A stretch of DNA of 64,000 nt, from contig CAVXYK010000027.1 of the NCBI GenBank assembly GCA_963765875.1, positions 1 through 64,000 of the forward strand, given 5' to 3'. The position numbers and the translations under genes were made by a program. Origin of the DNA: JAWKOK01 sp963765875 (lineage in GTDB: Bacteria > Chloroflexota > Anaerolineae > Caldilineales > Caldilineaceae). The notes under the pieces were generated by a model. It saw nothing but the letters and a program-made list of their open reading frames with translations, was not told where the DNA came from and ran no database searches. Positions 1-10,021 of this stretch are shown here, piece after piece. Numbering within the stretch: the first letter of the stretch is position 1; each line of letters opens with the position of its first letter.

Positions 1-2320
1 GGAGTTGTTTGGCTTCGGCATAGGAGCCTGCATCCGCGTGGATGCCGCAGAGTAAGTTCACGCTGGTTGAGACCTCCGCCTCATAGCCAAGATCCTGCAT
101 GCGTACCATACGCTCTACCATCAACTTCATAGCCCGCTCCAGGTCTCCTTGAGACCAGGCCACCAGGCCGAGGCCGCCGACGCCCTTCGCAATCACAAAC
201 TGATTGTCGATGTCGCGTGCGATGGATAGGCATTGCTGATAGCACCGCTCTGAATCATCAAACCTGCCTAACTTCGGAATAGATAGATGCGGTTCGATCG
301 AGCGCCTCTGCTGTGCTGGATAGAATCACCGAGACCACGGAAGAGATGTAGGCTCTCCTCAACAAGTCGCTGACCACGCTTGTAGTCGCCGGCCAGATAG
401 AGATAGGCATACCCAAGAACGGTCGCTGTTTGAGCCACGCCCGCGGCATCCTCCAGTTCTCGATAGATCGAGAGCGCTGCATTCAAATGCTCGATGGCGC
501 CGTCAGCATCGCCAAAATGGTCGGCGATCGTGCCGATCACAAAGAGGCAGAGCGCCTGCTCGGACAGGCTCCCTATGCGTCGGGCATCGGTTAGGACAGG
601 GGCCAACAAGGCCAGCGCCTTTTTATGGCCGCCCCGGGCGGCAGCAAACTGGGCCCTCCGCCACAGACCAGGGCAATCTGTGCCGCCAATTGACCAGTCG
701 TCAGCGTTGTTTCGTCGAGTTGATCCAGTGCCTGGGCGGTCATGCGTTCGCCGTCCTCGTAGCGACCTCGCGTCCAGAGGTAGCGAAAGAGTACAGTCAA
801 CGCCAGGTTCAACTCATCCAGGCGACTATGCCGACTTGCGTAGGCCCAGGCTATTCGGATATTGTCCATCTCATCCTGAACCTCGGCCAACACACGCTTC
901 TGCTCCGGTCCGGCGACGGACAGACGACGTTCCCTCAGAAATGTCATATAGACATCGCAGTGTCGCGCCTGAGCGGAGGCCAGCTCGGCAGGATGGCTGG
1001 CGAGCTTCTCTGCAGCCAGTTGCCGCAACAGCGAATGAATACGGTAGCGCCCGTCGTGCATGTATTGCAGGACCGACTTCTCCACGAGTGAAGCCAACAT
1101 GCGCAGTGAAGCTTCTGCCACTTGCTCGGCTGCCTCTGGGCGACATCCGCCCGCAAAGATGGAAAGGCGGCGGAAAGTCTGTTGCTCCTTGCTTGACAGA
1201 TAGTGCCAAGTTTGGTCAAGCACAACACGCATACTGCGATGCCGGGGCGGAATATTGCGCAACGAGGTCGAGAGAAAGTCCAGGCTCTGCGCCAGTTCCT
1301 CTGCAACCTGTTCACAGGAGAGGGCCTTCAACCACGCGGCAGCAAGCTCGATGCCCAGGGGCGCGCCATCGACAAGTCGGCAAATCTGCTCCACATGCAC
1401 GCGGTCACGCGCCAAGCTGAATCCGGGGTTTGCACGGCGTGCAGACTGCTGAAACAGCTGAATCGCATCCGCGATCTCACCCTCCTGGCGCCTGAGAGGG
1501 TTCCGTCCACCTCCATTTCATCGGGCTCCATTGTATCCAGGCCATCAAGCGGATGAAACCATTCCTGCTGGAAATTGAGCGCCTCACGCGATGTAGCCAA
1601 AATTTTGACCTGGGACGCTCGCGCCAGGATCGCCTCTATGCTATCCCCGACCAATATTTGATCGGCGTTGTCCAGAATCAATAGTAACTGCTTGTTGGCC
1701 AAATAGCTGAGTAGCTGGTCGGTCTCATCCTGTTGCTCCTGAAAGGCGAATTGCAGTGCGGCCGCGATGGCCGGGGTGACCAGTTCGCCATCGGCCAGTC
1801 CGTCCAGTGCGACGAAGAAAACCCCGTCCGCAAACAATTCGCTCTTTTCCAGCGAAAGCTCTCCGAGACGCATGGCCAGGCGCGTCTTGCCGAATCCGCC
1901 CAATCCGACCAAGGTCAGCAGCCGGCAAGCGGGATCTTCCAGCTGTGCCGACAGATCGGCCAACTCTTGCCGCCGGCCGATGAAGGGCGTTGGCGACACC
2001 GGTATTTTGGAGAGGCGTCGCAGTTGGCTTTCTTGCGCCGGCGACTCAAGTGGTTGGTGGGTCAACGATATCCGATCGGTCGCCTGTTCGCCCAGTGCCG
2101 CCGCCAAGAATTGTCGACGTTCGTCGTCGTGGATGGCCAGATTATCAGCCAGCAGGCCGGCCATCTGTCGAGAGGGTCTTCGCTCATCTCGCTCGATCTT
2201 AGAGATGGTGACGGTGGCGCAACCCACCTGGCGCGCCAAGCGGGCCTGGGTGAGATCAAGGGCCATTCGTTGACGTCGGATCCAATAGCCAAATGAGGCA
2301 GTTGTATCGGCAGGGGGCAT
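1..2320 (-). pseudogene. XRE-family HTH / NB-ARC ATPase / TPR regulator, frameshifted and cut by the window edge
   Basis: Predicted STAND-type transcriptional regulator. The N-terminus (about residues 8-65) is an XRE helix-turn-helix (LTQARLARQ...ISKIERDERRPS). It is followed by an NB-ARC/AAA ATPase with a P-loop (GLGGFGKTRLAMRL, about residue 135) and a Walker B strand (LLLILDNADQIL). Downstream come winged-helix-like sequence and TPR-like repeats. The ATG at 2318-2320 has GGAG eight bases upstream. The frame is broken near 1490, near 660 (an apparent two-base insertion that converts VWRRAQFAAARGG into a premature stop) and near 290. After each break the same protein continues in another frame down to base 1, where TPR-like sequence (NLLCGIHADAGSYAEAKQL) is still open. 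The family is a signal-sensing switch with unknown ligand. Breaks may be sequencing errors or true decay. Confidence 0.8.
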
Positions 2321-2519
2321 GCACTTCGCTCCTGTATCGAAAACTGTATCAATCCTGTATTAGTTTATCGTACCCATGGGAAGACCCTTTGGATTTTAAT
2401 AGACTCATCCCGATTGCACAAGCGATTCGCAGGAGCCGGGGGCTGGATGAGGCGATAAGACAGACCGTCCCAACCGGCAGTGAGCGTGGGTGCAGCACTA
2501 GCTACAAGGAGAAGACAGC

Positions 2520-3216
2520 ATGAATCTGTTCAACTAGCTACCTGACACTTTGTTCCGAGCGGCTCTACCAGAGTAAATATCGGCCGATCAGACGGAAGCG
2601 ACGTCCCGAATCTGCTCAGACAACCACCGTTTGCGCCATATCCTGACGGAAAACCGGCTCTGAGAACCGCATTTCAGCCGCTAACTGGCCGATCTACCAG
2701 AGAAAAACGAAGTCCCAGAAAAAGTGTCAGGTAGCTAGTCTGTTCAAAGCAAAAGTGTCATTAGTTGTGATGGGCGCTCTGTTGGTTGGGCTGATGGTGA
2801 TTGCCAACTATAGCGCAGTAGAGGCAAAGTCTGTTCTATCCGACGTGATTCTCATAACGGCCGAGAACGAAGCGCTGATCGAAGCCGTGCCAAGTATGCC
2901 AAACGCGAGCGAGCTGCGCTTGAGCCCCTCCTACTATCTCGATGACGTGACCAAGATCGATAACGCCAATGCGCCGGCTGCCGCCGAGTTGCGCATCAGC
3001 CCGTCATACTACCGAGATGACGCCGCCAAAGTCGACGCAGCAGCGATAGCGCCAAACACCAGCGCTTTGCGCTTCAGCCCCTCATACCACCAGGACGATC
3101 CGAGCCTCACAGAGGCCATGCAAGCGCCGAGCAGCGATGTTGATCAGCAGTGGGGCCCCATCTACCACAGAGACGATCCGGCCCTGGTCAATGGCGGCCT
3201 GACGCTCAACAATTGA
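2520..3216 (+). pseudogene. Small secreted protein with four SPSYYxDD repeats, split by a MITE after codon 4
   Basis: Unrecognised family. Joining 2520-2533 to 2748-3216 (that is, removing the 205-bp element and one 9-bp target copy) gives a clean 160-residue protein. It has an ATG at 2520 preceded by AAGGAG, a basic N-region (MNLFKAK), a hydrophobic core (LVVMGALLVGLMVI) and a likely signal-peptidase site before the mature chain. The mature part has four degenerate repeats: ELRLSPSYYLDD, ELRISPSYYRDD, ALRFSPSYHQDD and QWGPIYHRDD, about 30-36 residues apart. As the sequence stands, translation from 2520 stops after five codons because the element supplies TAG. A restart at GTG 2755 or ATG 2770 would lose the charged part of the signal peptide. 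A strong terminator follows. Function unknown; an exported repeat or ligand-binding peptide is only a guess. Confidence 0.75.
2534..2738. mobile_element. 205-bp MITE-like element with 18-bp perfect TIRs and 9-bp target duplication
   Basis: The ends are perfect inverted repeats, CTAGCTACCTGACACTTT (2534-2551) and its complement (2721-2738). The element is flanked by a perfect 9-bp direct repeat TCTGTTCAA at 2525-2533 and 2739-2747. No ORF of useful length lies inside, so it would need a transposase in trans. Inside, CTACCAGAG and GGCCGATC each occur twice. Excision with one target copy restores the reading frame of the host gene exactly, which proves a real insertion. The transposase family cannot be named from the ends alone. 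Confidence 0.9.
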
Positions 3217-3268
3217 GGTGATGACGGAGCGGGGAAGTGACCTTTACCAACCCCGTTATTCAAAAGAT

Positions 3269-3310
3269 GCCTCGACCGGGATCCCCTTCTCGGTCGAGGC
3301 GTTGTTTTTT
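3269..3310 (+). terminator. Rho-independent terminator after the repeat protein
   Basis: Perfect 10-bp stem GCCTCGACCG / CGGTCGAGGC (3269-3278 and 3291-3300) with a 12-base loop, followed by GTTGTTTTTT. It lies about 50 bases after the stop codon of the small repeat protein. Confidence 0.9.
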
Positions 3311-3330
3311 GGCCAATGCAGGAAAATAAT

Positions 3331-3400
3331 GATCCACGAAGGGTCACAAATCTCCACAAATGCCAGCCTTCTTCGTGTTTCTTTGTGTCCTTCGTGGTTC
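3331..3400. repeat. 70-bp intergenic inverted repeat (CCACGAAGG...CACAAA family)
   Basis: The left arm GATCCACGAAGGGTCACAAA pairs with the complement of the right arm TTTGTGTCCTTCGTGGTTC with few mismatches and one gap. It lies in the 315-bp gap between the terminator and the DUF6069 gene. Apart from the terminator and this repeat, I see nothing else in the gap. Confidence 0.6.
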
Positions 3401-3531
3401 ATCACTTCGTTGGTTTCACCTCATCAGATCGATTCAACTAGACGCGCTCTGTATTCGAAGTCACTTGCTCTCGCGTGGCTGACCGGCGATAATACCAATG
3501 TCGTCACTCAAACCCTTACGGAGGCACAGCC

Positions 3532-3957
3532 ATGACAGTCACAGAAACACCCATCGAGACCAAACCTTCCATCGGTGGTATCTTCAAGAACGGTGCCATT
3601 GCGGGCGTACTTGCCGTCGTAGTCAACGCGATTCTCTACTTTGGTGCATCTGCCCTGGGCTGGTTCCCGGAAACTGTCCTGACACCAGCCGGCGTCCCCA
3701 TCACGCTGGCGCCGGTGATTTCACTCACGGTAGCCTCCGCCATTGTCGGCGCCATCGGCTACCTGATTCTGTCCCGTTTTCTGAGCCGTCAGAAGGCCGA
3801 TCTCTGGTTCACGATCTTGGCCGTCATCGTGCTGGTCGTGATGGCCATCACACCGCTACAACTGCCCGGAGCGCCCATGGGGCAGATCATCACGTTGGAG
3901 ATCATGCATCTGGTCGCCGGTCTGCCGCTGATCTTCTATCTGCCACGATCGGCGTAG
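3532..3957 (+). CDS. DUF6069 family integral membrane protein
   Basis: 141-residue protein with a short polar N-terminus and four predicted membrane helices (about residues 20-45, 58-82, 90-110 and 118-137). It matches the small DUF6069 membrane proteins seen in actinobacteria and chloroflexi, whose function is unknown. The ATG is preceded by a good GGAGG (TTACGGAGGCACAGCC). It is followed by an SDR gene about 80 bases downstream on the same strand, so the two may be cotranscribed. No catalytic residues are visible. Confidence 0.7.
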   Translation: MTVTETPIETKPSIGGIFKNGAIAGVLAVVVNAILYFGASALGWFPETVLTPAGVPITLAPVISLTVASAIVGAIGYLILSRFLSRQKADLWFTILAVIVLVVMAITPLQLPGAPMGQIITLEIMHLVAGLPLIFYLPRSA

Positions 3958-4035
3958 AGACGAAATTGGTCAGCCCCTCCTAATCAGGAAACAAAACGAA
4001 GATCAAAAAAGCGAAGATTCTGAGGAAAAAACAAC

Positions 4036-4865
4036 ATGTCACATCCAGTCTTATCAACAGATCGAGTTGCGGTGGTAACCGGCGCTGCCAGCGGCATCGG
4101 CTTGGCCGCAGCCAAGCAATTTGCCGAACTTGGCATGAAAATCGTCATGGCCGATATCAATGAAGAAGAGCTAAACCAGGTCGTTGACCAGGTGCGGGCA
4201 GTCTCGCCTCTCGACGATACAGATATTTTGCCGGTGGTCGCAGATGTCAGCCAACTTGACCAGGTTCAAGCCCTCAAAGAAACTGTCTACGAAACGTACG
4301 GCGAAGTGGGTCTACTGATGAACAATGCGGGCATCGGCGCGGGCGGTGGTCCATGGGAGAACTACGCAGGGTGGCAAGAGGTTCTGGGTACTAATCTGTG
4401 GGGCGTCATCAATGGTGTCCAAACTTTTGTCCCAACCATGCTCGAACAGAATTCATCGTGTATGGTGATCAACACCGGCTCCAAGCAGGGAATCACCACA
4501 CCGCCCGGCAATACGGCCTACAACGTGACCAAAGCCGGCATTAAGGTCTTTACAGAGGGATTGCAGCACGAACTGCGCAATACGGACGGGTGTCAGATCA
4601 CGCGCATCTGCTCGTACCCGGCTGGACCACGACGGGCAAAAGTGAACACAAGCCGGGGGCATGGCTACCAGAGCAGACCATCGGCTACATGATGGAATCA
4701 CTAGAGCAGGGCGACTTCTACATCATCTGCCCCGACGGTGAGGTGACCAGCCAGATGGATAAAGAACGCATCCTCTGGGCCGCTGGGGATCTGGTCTATA
4801 ACCGCCCCCCGCTCTCTCGCTGGCATGGGGATTATGATGAGGAGTTCGAGAAGTTTTCGCTGTAG
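4036..4865 (+). pseudogene. Short-chain dehydrogenase/reductase (SDR), one frameshift
   Basis: Classical SDR with a Rossmann cofactor motif (TGAASGIG near residue 17), NNAG (near residue 95) and catalytic Ser/Tyr/Lys (TGSKQG then YNVTK). The reading frame breaks near 4601. Up to there it reads QHELRNTDGCQIT; the continuation AHLLVPGWTTTG runs in another frame to the stop at 4863-4865. One missing base (probably a G in ATCACGCGC) explains it. Joined, the protein is about 276 residues, normal for the family. The start has GAGGA upstream. The substrate is not predictable. Because a single base repairs it, sequencing error is likely. Confidence 0.85.
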
Positions 4866-4878
4866 ATATCGGGAGAAT

Positions 4879-4983
4879 GGCCTAAGGCCGCTGCAAGAAA
4901 ACGGTTCCCCCTAGTTGCAACGCTTACGCAGCGGCTTCAAGGCCGTAGAATAGGGATTCATTTTCTTGGAACGGCCTTAGGCC
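4879..4983. repeat. 105-bp element with 23-bp imperfect inverted ends
   Basis: The arms 4879-4901 and 4961-4983 both begin GGCCTAAGGCCG and match at 21 of 23 positions. They are flanked by near-identical 11-bp direct repeats, ATCGGGAGAAT on the left and ATCGGGGGAAT on the right (one base further out). This resembles a degenerate MITE or hairpin-forming intergenic repeat between the convergent SDR and DUF1593 genes. Confidence 0.65.
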
Positions 4984-5043
4984 GATCGGGGGAATCTGGC
5001 GTGAGGCCAATATCGTTGATCTCCTTACCCTCTTGATGGCCAT

Positions 5044-6102
5044 TTACGGCAGCATCCAGTCAGCCCGCTGCTTGAGTTCTGCTTGCACGTCGGCTCTCCA
5101 TAGATAGACCGCATCTGCGCCCATCGGGTCATCGTACCAATGATTCCTCTTTGGATCGGTCTGGATGAACTTGCCACCCCAGCCGCCTTGGTCGGGCTGC
5201 TCAGGATCGTTCACACCACGTACGGCGCTGACCAGATGCAGGTACGACGGTGTGTCTCCCTCCCACACGCCAGGGGTTTCGTGATTCCAACCACTACGTG
5301 GGTAGGCCGCGCCCAAGGGACCGTGTCCCTGGCGAAGATTTTTGTTGACCCGATCCAGATCGGAAAGCGCTGGATCAGAGCCGGGCGAATTCCAAAACAT
5401 GCCCTTGTAATTGTGATCTGATAGGATGACAAACAGATTGGGAAAGGTCTCGAGCATCCAGTCCGCCGAGTTATCCTGTCGGCCGATCAGGAAAACTCTC
5501 AGCTTGCCGAGGAAGCGGTTAAAGGCTTCGGCATCTCGGGTCTGTCGCACTCTCCAGATGGCCTGAGCCGCGTCGCATGGCCCGCCCCAGACACAAACCC
5601 AAACCGGTCGGGGATCGGGCTTGTCCACGATGCGGATGATGGCCTCTGAGGCTTCCGTATCTTGCCCCTCACCTAGCAGTGTATCGATGGGCACTCCTGG
5701 CCTGCCGAAGTAGGGCGATCCCCACGTGCCATCGAGCCCCTGCCTGGTGACCGAGCGCAGGGCATCTACCGTAGGATACCTGGAATCATGCTTGGCCAGG
5801 TTGGGCTGCACTTGTTCATACTTTTCCAGCAGATCCAGAATGTTCTGTTTGCGTGCGATATTGGCGAGCGAGCCGGCAGAAGCGATCAGTGCTTCGATCT
5901 CTAATTCATTGGCATAGAGCAGAAGACGGATCATAGATTGGACGTCGTCTGGATCGGAGTACTTTTCGGGCGGGTCGCCTTGTTTGAATGTTGATCCCGG
6001 AAAAACGCCGATAGGTGGAAAGTCCGTCATCGCTATGACGCGCGGCGCTGTTGCTGTTTGTTCGATTGATTGGCTATGCATTTGTATCCATTTTCTCATC
6101 AC
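5044..6102 (-). CDS. DUF1593 (Sde182-type) nucleoside-hydrolase-like protein
   Basis: 352 residues. The fold signature is the aspartate-rich strand near residue 25 (VIAMTDFPP) and SDPDDVQSMIRLLLYANE near residue 50, equivalent to the DxDxxxDD calcium site of nucleoside hydrolases. In this copy about 20 residues separate the first Asp from the DD pair, more than in the two paralogues nearby. Other family blocks are LLGEGQDTEASEAIIRIVD, RPVWVCVWGG and GWGGKF near the C-terminus. The family is annotated as cellulose-binding or nucleoside-hydrolase-like and its natural substrate is not established. No signal peptide is visible. It lacks the C-terminal extension of its paralogues at 8.8 and 11.1 kb. 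The start is ATG 6102 or the adjacent ATG at 6099; the RBS is weak. Confidence 0.85.
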   Translation of the reverse strand: MMRKWIQMHSQSIEQTATAPRVIAMTDFPPIGVFPGSTFKQGDPPEKYSDPDDVQSMIRLLLYANELEIEALIASAGSLANIARKQNILDLLEKYEQVQPNLAKHDSRYPTVDALRSVTRQGLDGTWGSPYFGRPGVPIDTLLGEGQDTEASEAIIRIVDKPDPRPVWVCVWGGPCDAAQAIWRVRQTRDAEAFNRFLGKLRVFLIGRQDNSADWMLETFPNLFVILSDHNYKGMFWNSPGSDPALSDLDRVNKNLRQGHGPLGAAYPRSGWNHETPGVWEGDTPSYLHLVSAVRGVNDPEQPDQGGWGGKFIQTDPKRNHWYDDPMGADAVYLWRADVQAELKQRADWMLP

Positions 6103-6151
6103 ATTGAAATCTCTACGAGATCATGTCTTTCACTGATGTAACCGCCTTTGC

Positions 6152-6221
6152 CTTCGACAGGCTCAGGCGACGGCTACCCATATGCGCAGGCTGAGCCTGG
6201 CCTCTACTGAGCTTGTCGAAG
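6152..6221. repeat. CTTCGACAGGCTCAG / CTGAGCTTGTCGAAG inverted repeat pair
   Basis: CTTCGACAGGCTCAG (6152-6166) faces CTGAGCTTGTCGAAG (6207-6221). A related half-copy (CTGAGCTTGTCGAAG) is seen near 28012 and a partial one (CTTCGACAGG) near 30586. It is a dispersed intergenic palindrome. The rest of the gap 6103-6380 holds nothing I can name. Confidence 0.7.
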
Positions 6222-6380
6222 TATCGAAGCCGGGTCTAACACAATGGCCAGCAAAACCAATGATCTCGTCGTGACTTCAGTTTACGTGACATGGCACGTA
6301 CAAAGTCCAGATCCATTTCGACCAACGCCTGCGCATCTTGCCTTACTGCCAGACCATACTTTTTACTGGCGACATCAAGG

Positions 6381-8748
6381 CTACTCTCTTATATAACGGC
6401 GCTTGCGTCTCGCCCGAATCAGGATCATGCCCAAGCCAAAGATCATGGCCAGCCCTCCTAATATCACCCCACTCGCCAAAAGCCGACCCGACAGCGTATA
6501 GACCAAATAATCCGCGTTGAGGCCAAACGCGATGGGGATTAAGGCCAGATTGGGACAGGTTGGCCGGTAAATGGCCAGGTTGCGATGCTCTTTCCATTGC
6601 CACAAGGACAGATTGCCACCCAACAGCCAATAGCATGGCCGGCGCGTGAAAACTTGAGGCGTAACCCGAACTGTCGGTCAGATGAGGTGGAGGACAGATT
6701 GGCGCCGTCGGCGCTCCACGCCACGCTCCAGACCGAGTCGGTATGTCTGCGGAGAGCAGTTTCCTGTTGCCACGTATCCGTGTCCCATACAATGACGGTC
6801 CGATCAGAGGAGGCGGAGGTGAGGTATGCACCGTCGGGGCGCCAGGCCACACTCCAGACCGAACCGGTATGCCCACTGAGGACGGCTTCCTGCTGCCAGG
6901 TGTCGGTCTCCCAGATGATGACGGCCTGGTCAGAGAAGGCCGAGGCAAGATAGGCGCCATCGGGGTGCCAGGCGACGCTCAAAACCGAGCCATGTTCTCC
7001 ACGGAGCACGGTTTTCTGCTTCCCAGGTGTCTGTATCCCAGATGATGATGGTCTGGTCAGACGAGGCCGAGGCAAGGTGAGTACCGTCGGGGTGCCAGGC
7101 CACGCTCCTGACCGACCCTGTATGTCCGTTGAGGGTGGTTTCCTGCTGCCAGGTATCGGTATCCCAGATGATGACGGTCTGGTCAGACGAGGCCGAGGCA
7201 AGGTGATTCCCGTCAGGACTCCAGGCCACGCTCCAGACCGGATCGGTATGTCCGCTGAGGGTGATTTCTTGCGTCCATGTATCAGTATCCCAGACGATGA
7301 TGGTCCGATCATCCGAGGCCGAGGCAAGGCGAGCGCCATCGGGATGCCAAGCCACGCTCCTCACCACATTGGTATGTCCACTGAGGACAGTTTCTTGCCG
7401 CCCAAGGTTCGGTCTCCCAGACAATGATAGTTCGGTCAGCAGAAGCAGAGGCGAGGTGGGAGCCGTCAGGATGCCAGGCCGTGCTCAAGACCTCGTCGGT
7501 ATGTCCGCTGAGGACAATTTCGTTCCACCAGGTGTCGGTATCCCAGACGATGATGCTGCCATCAAAGGAGCCGGAGGCGAGCTGGGCGCCATTGGGGCGC
7601 CAGGCCACGCTCCAGATTGAATCACTATACCCGCTGAAGACGATCTCCTGCTGCCAGGTATCGGTGTCCCAGAGAATGATGGTCTGATCATCAGATGCGG
7701 AGGCAAGCTGGTTGCCATCGGGATGCCAGGCCACGTTCCTCACCGCATCGCTATGTCCGCTAAGGACGGTTTCTTGCCGCCAGGTGTCGGTCTCCCAGAC
7801 GATGATCGTCTGGTCATCAGAGACCGAGGCTAGGTGCGCGCCATCAGGATTCCAGGCTACGCTCCTAACGACATCAGTGTGTCTTTCGAGGACGATTTCC
7901 TGCTGCCAGGTATCGGTCTCCCAGATGATGGCGGTCTGGTCAGCCGAGGCGCTGGCGAGATATGAACCATCGGGATGCCAGGCCACGCTCCAGACCGCAT
8001 CGGTATGTCCGGTGAGGACGGTTTCCTGCTCCCAGGTGTTCGTATTCCAAACGATGATGGTTCGGTCAGACGAGGCAGTGGCGAGGCGAGTGCCATCGGG
8101 ATGCCAGGTCGCGCTCCAGATCGCGTCTTCGTGCCCGCTGAGGACGGCTTCTGCTGCCAGGTGTCGGTGTTCCAGATGATGGTGGTTCGGTCTAGAGACG
8201 TGGAGGCGAGGCGGCTGCCGTCTGGACTCCAGGCCACACTCGAGACCGCACCATTGTGTCCTGTGAGGACGGCTTCTTTCTCCCAGGTATCGGTGTCCCA
8301 GATGATGATAGTCCGGTCAAAAGAGGCCGAGGCGAGGTGGGCGCCATCTGGGTGCCAGGCCACGCTCAAGACGGGACTGTCATGTTCGCCGATCAGTTGT
8401 CCGGGCACATGACGCGCTTGCGTTGGGATGGTCTGGTTGAGTAGCTGTTCGCCCGCCGTCGGGTCAAGATTCTGCGCTTCCAAGGAAAGAAGAACGGCCA
8501 GATGGGTGTTGCCTTCGTTGAAGGCCAGTTGGGCGTTGGCAGCCAATTGGCGGGCCTGGGCCAGGGTAAATTGCCGGATGGCCAAAATCAAGACGACAAT
8601 GGCCACTGCGGCAATGCCGACCAGGACCAGGTTGAAGCGGCGCAGACGGCGATTTGTCTGGCGCGCCCGATTCAGCTCGTGTTGGAACTGTAAGCTTCTG
8701 CTTCGTCGGCCCGGCTCTGCTGCGGATCCAGTCCGGCCTGATTGACCC
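6381..8748 (-). pseudogene. Fourteen-repeat WD40 membrane protein, frameshifted and missing its 5' part
   Basis: The readable protein begins with a polar stretch (QHELNRARQTNRRLRRF), a membrane helix (NLVLVGIAAVAIVVLILAI) and a linker (ARQLAANAQLAFNEGNTHLAVLLSLEAQ). Then come fourteen 42-residue WD40 repeats of the type HTDxVxSVAWHPDGxxLASASxDxTIIIWDTDTW, enough for two seven-bladed propellers. A C-terminal tail with a second membrane helix ends at 6381. The 126-bp DNA periodicity is obvious. The frame changes near 8150, 7400, 7010 and 6665. Upstream of the first helix no start codon exists between it and the stop of the DUF1593 gene at 8751. The usual N-terminal effector or NTPase of such STAND-WD40 proteins therefore appears to be lost, or a truncated protein starts at ATG 8606. 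A scaffold or signalling role is inferred from the family. Confidence 0.75.
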
Positions 8749-8750
8749 GT

Positions 8751-10006
8751 CTATCCATCCTTGCAGCGGTCCATCCTTTCGGCAAAATCTTGCAGGAAAT
8801 CCTCGCGCCATTGGTTCACCGTCTTGGCGCCCAGCACGGTATAGGTGTGCGCATCTTCGGCGACATCCCGATCGGGGTCATCCGTCCACCAGTTTGGGTA
8901 CGTGATGAGGGTTGCAGAGCGACGTCAGGTTCCGGCGTGTATGCCGTGATTGCTGCCGTCTTGCCGTCGAGCGCAGGCACATTGCTGCGAATTGTGAAGT
9001 GGAAGACGCGGGCGGCTTTCGGACAGAAACGAAAACGCATGGTCCCATCACCGGGCGTGTGCCCAATGAGCGATTGGTTCTCAACAACAAGCCGTGCTTC
9101 TGGGTTGCCTGGCGCGTCTTCGCCCAACGGCAGCGTTAATTCCAAGATGCCAAACTCCTGCATTCGATCATCGGCCCTTGGGAGGCGGTCAAAAAGCGAG
9201 TACGGCCGTTCCCATGCGCGCACAAAACGCCCACCCCAACTGGACTGGGACGGATCATCCGGCGTGCCTTTAAGCAGCCAGGCGACCGAGGGTGTGTCAC
9301 CCATCTTGATCGTGCCTTCGAGCTGTGTATCGAAGAATTCACCGAGTGCGCCCTTGCCGGCGACATGTTGTTTCACGAATTCCCGATTCCCCCATTGGCC
9401 ACTCTGATTGCCGCCCTGGAACCACCCTCGGTAGGTGGCATTGACCTCAATCATCCATAGATCAGGATGATTATCTACGATGTACTGATACTGATCCGGC
9501 CCCCATTTTTTGTTCGGGCCGCCGATCCAATACACTCGCAGTTTCGGCAGGATGTCCGGTGCATCGTGAAGGGCCTGCGCAACGTCATCGATGCCGCCCC
9601 AACCCAGAATGTAGAGGGGACGTGGATCGTCACGCCGGGCACAGCTCACGATCCAGTCGGATCCTTCTGTGGCTAAACGCACGCCGGCATAAGGTGCGAC
9701 TTGGGTTTCGCCTTGCTTTGTCAGCGCCCTCAAGGTGTCAGGAGTTGGGTATCTGTCAGAATGGGTCTTTAGGTTTTCATAATCCTTTTCATAGCAATCG
9801 ATGACTTCAAGAATATCCTTCTTGCGACCGGGGCCGATGGCTGACGTTGAAATCAATCCCTCGACATCGAAAACGTCCGCATAGACGAGAAAATGGACCA
9901 TTGACTGGAAATCATCCGGATCGGTGCCGCCGATGTCGGTCGAGACGATGACGCGGTGGCGAAAACCGTCAAGCGCGCCGCTCTTGCCGGCTTCTGCACT
10001 TTTCAT
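8751..10006 (-). pseudogene. DUF1593 nucleoside-hydrolase-like protein with C-terminal extension, one frameshift
   Basis: The N-terminal half carries the hydrolase-fold motif VIVSTDIGGTDPDDFQSM (about residue 18), RPLYILGWGGIDDVAQAL and WGGRFV. Beyond residue 290 lies a roughly 125-residue region (RFRFCPKAARVFHFTIRSN..., then YPNWWTDDPDRD) of unknown function. Near 8915 the frame changes. The real C-terminus continues in another frame through AEDAHTYTVLGAKTVNQWR to a stop at 8751-8753, so the naive frame ending at 8816 is wrong. ATG 10006 has AGGTG six bases upstream. The gene follows an aldo/keto reductase with a 15-bp gap, so the two are probably cotranscribed. Confidence 0.8.
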
Positions 10007-10021
10007 TAGAACACCTGTGTC

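Noticed and set aside
1328..2320. 330-residue NB-ARC protein as a complete gene
   Set aside because: Its C-terminal tail is a frameshift artefact; the ATPase and TPR parts continue in other frames downstream.
6660..8400. Tandem 126-bp DNA repeats as a CRISPR array
   Set aside because: The units are coding, diverged and lack short identical repeats with unique spacers; they translate to WD40 blades.
6539..8412. Many plus-strand frames with repeated 'MSVSQTMM...' and 'PDDDG...' peptides
   Set aside because: Shadows of the WD40 tandem repeats (126-bp period) on the minus strand.
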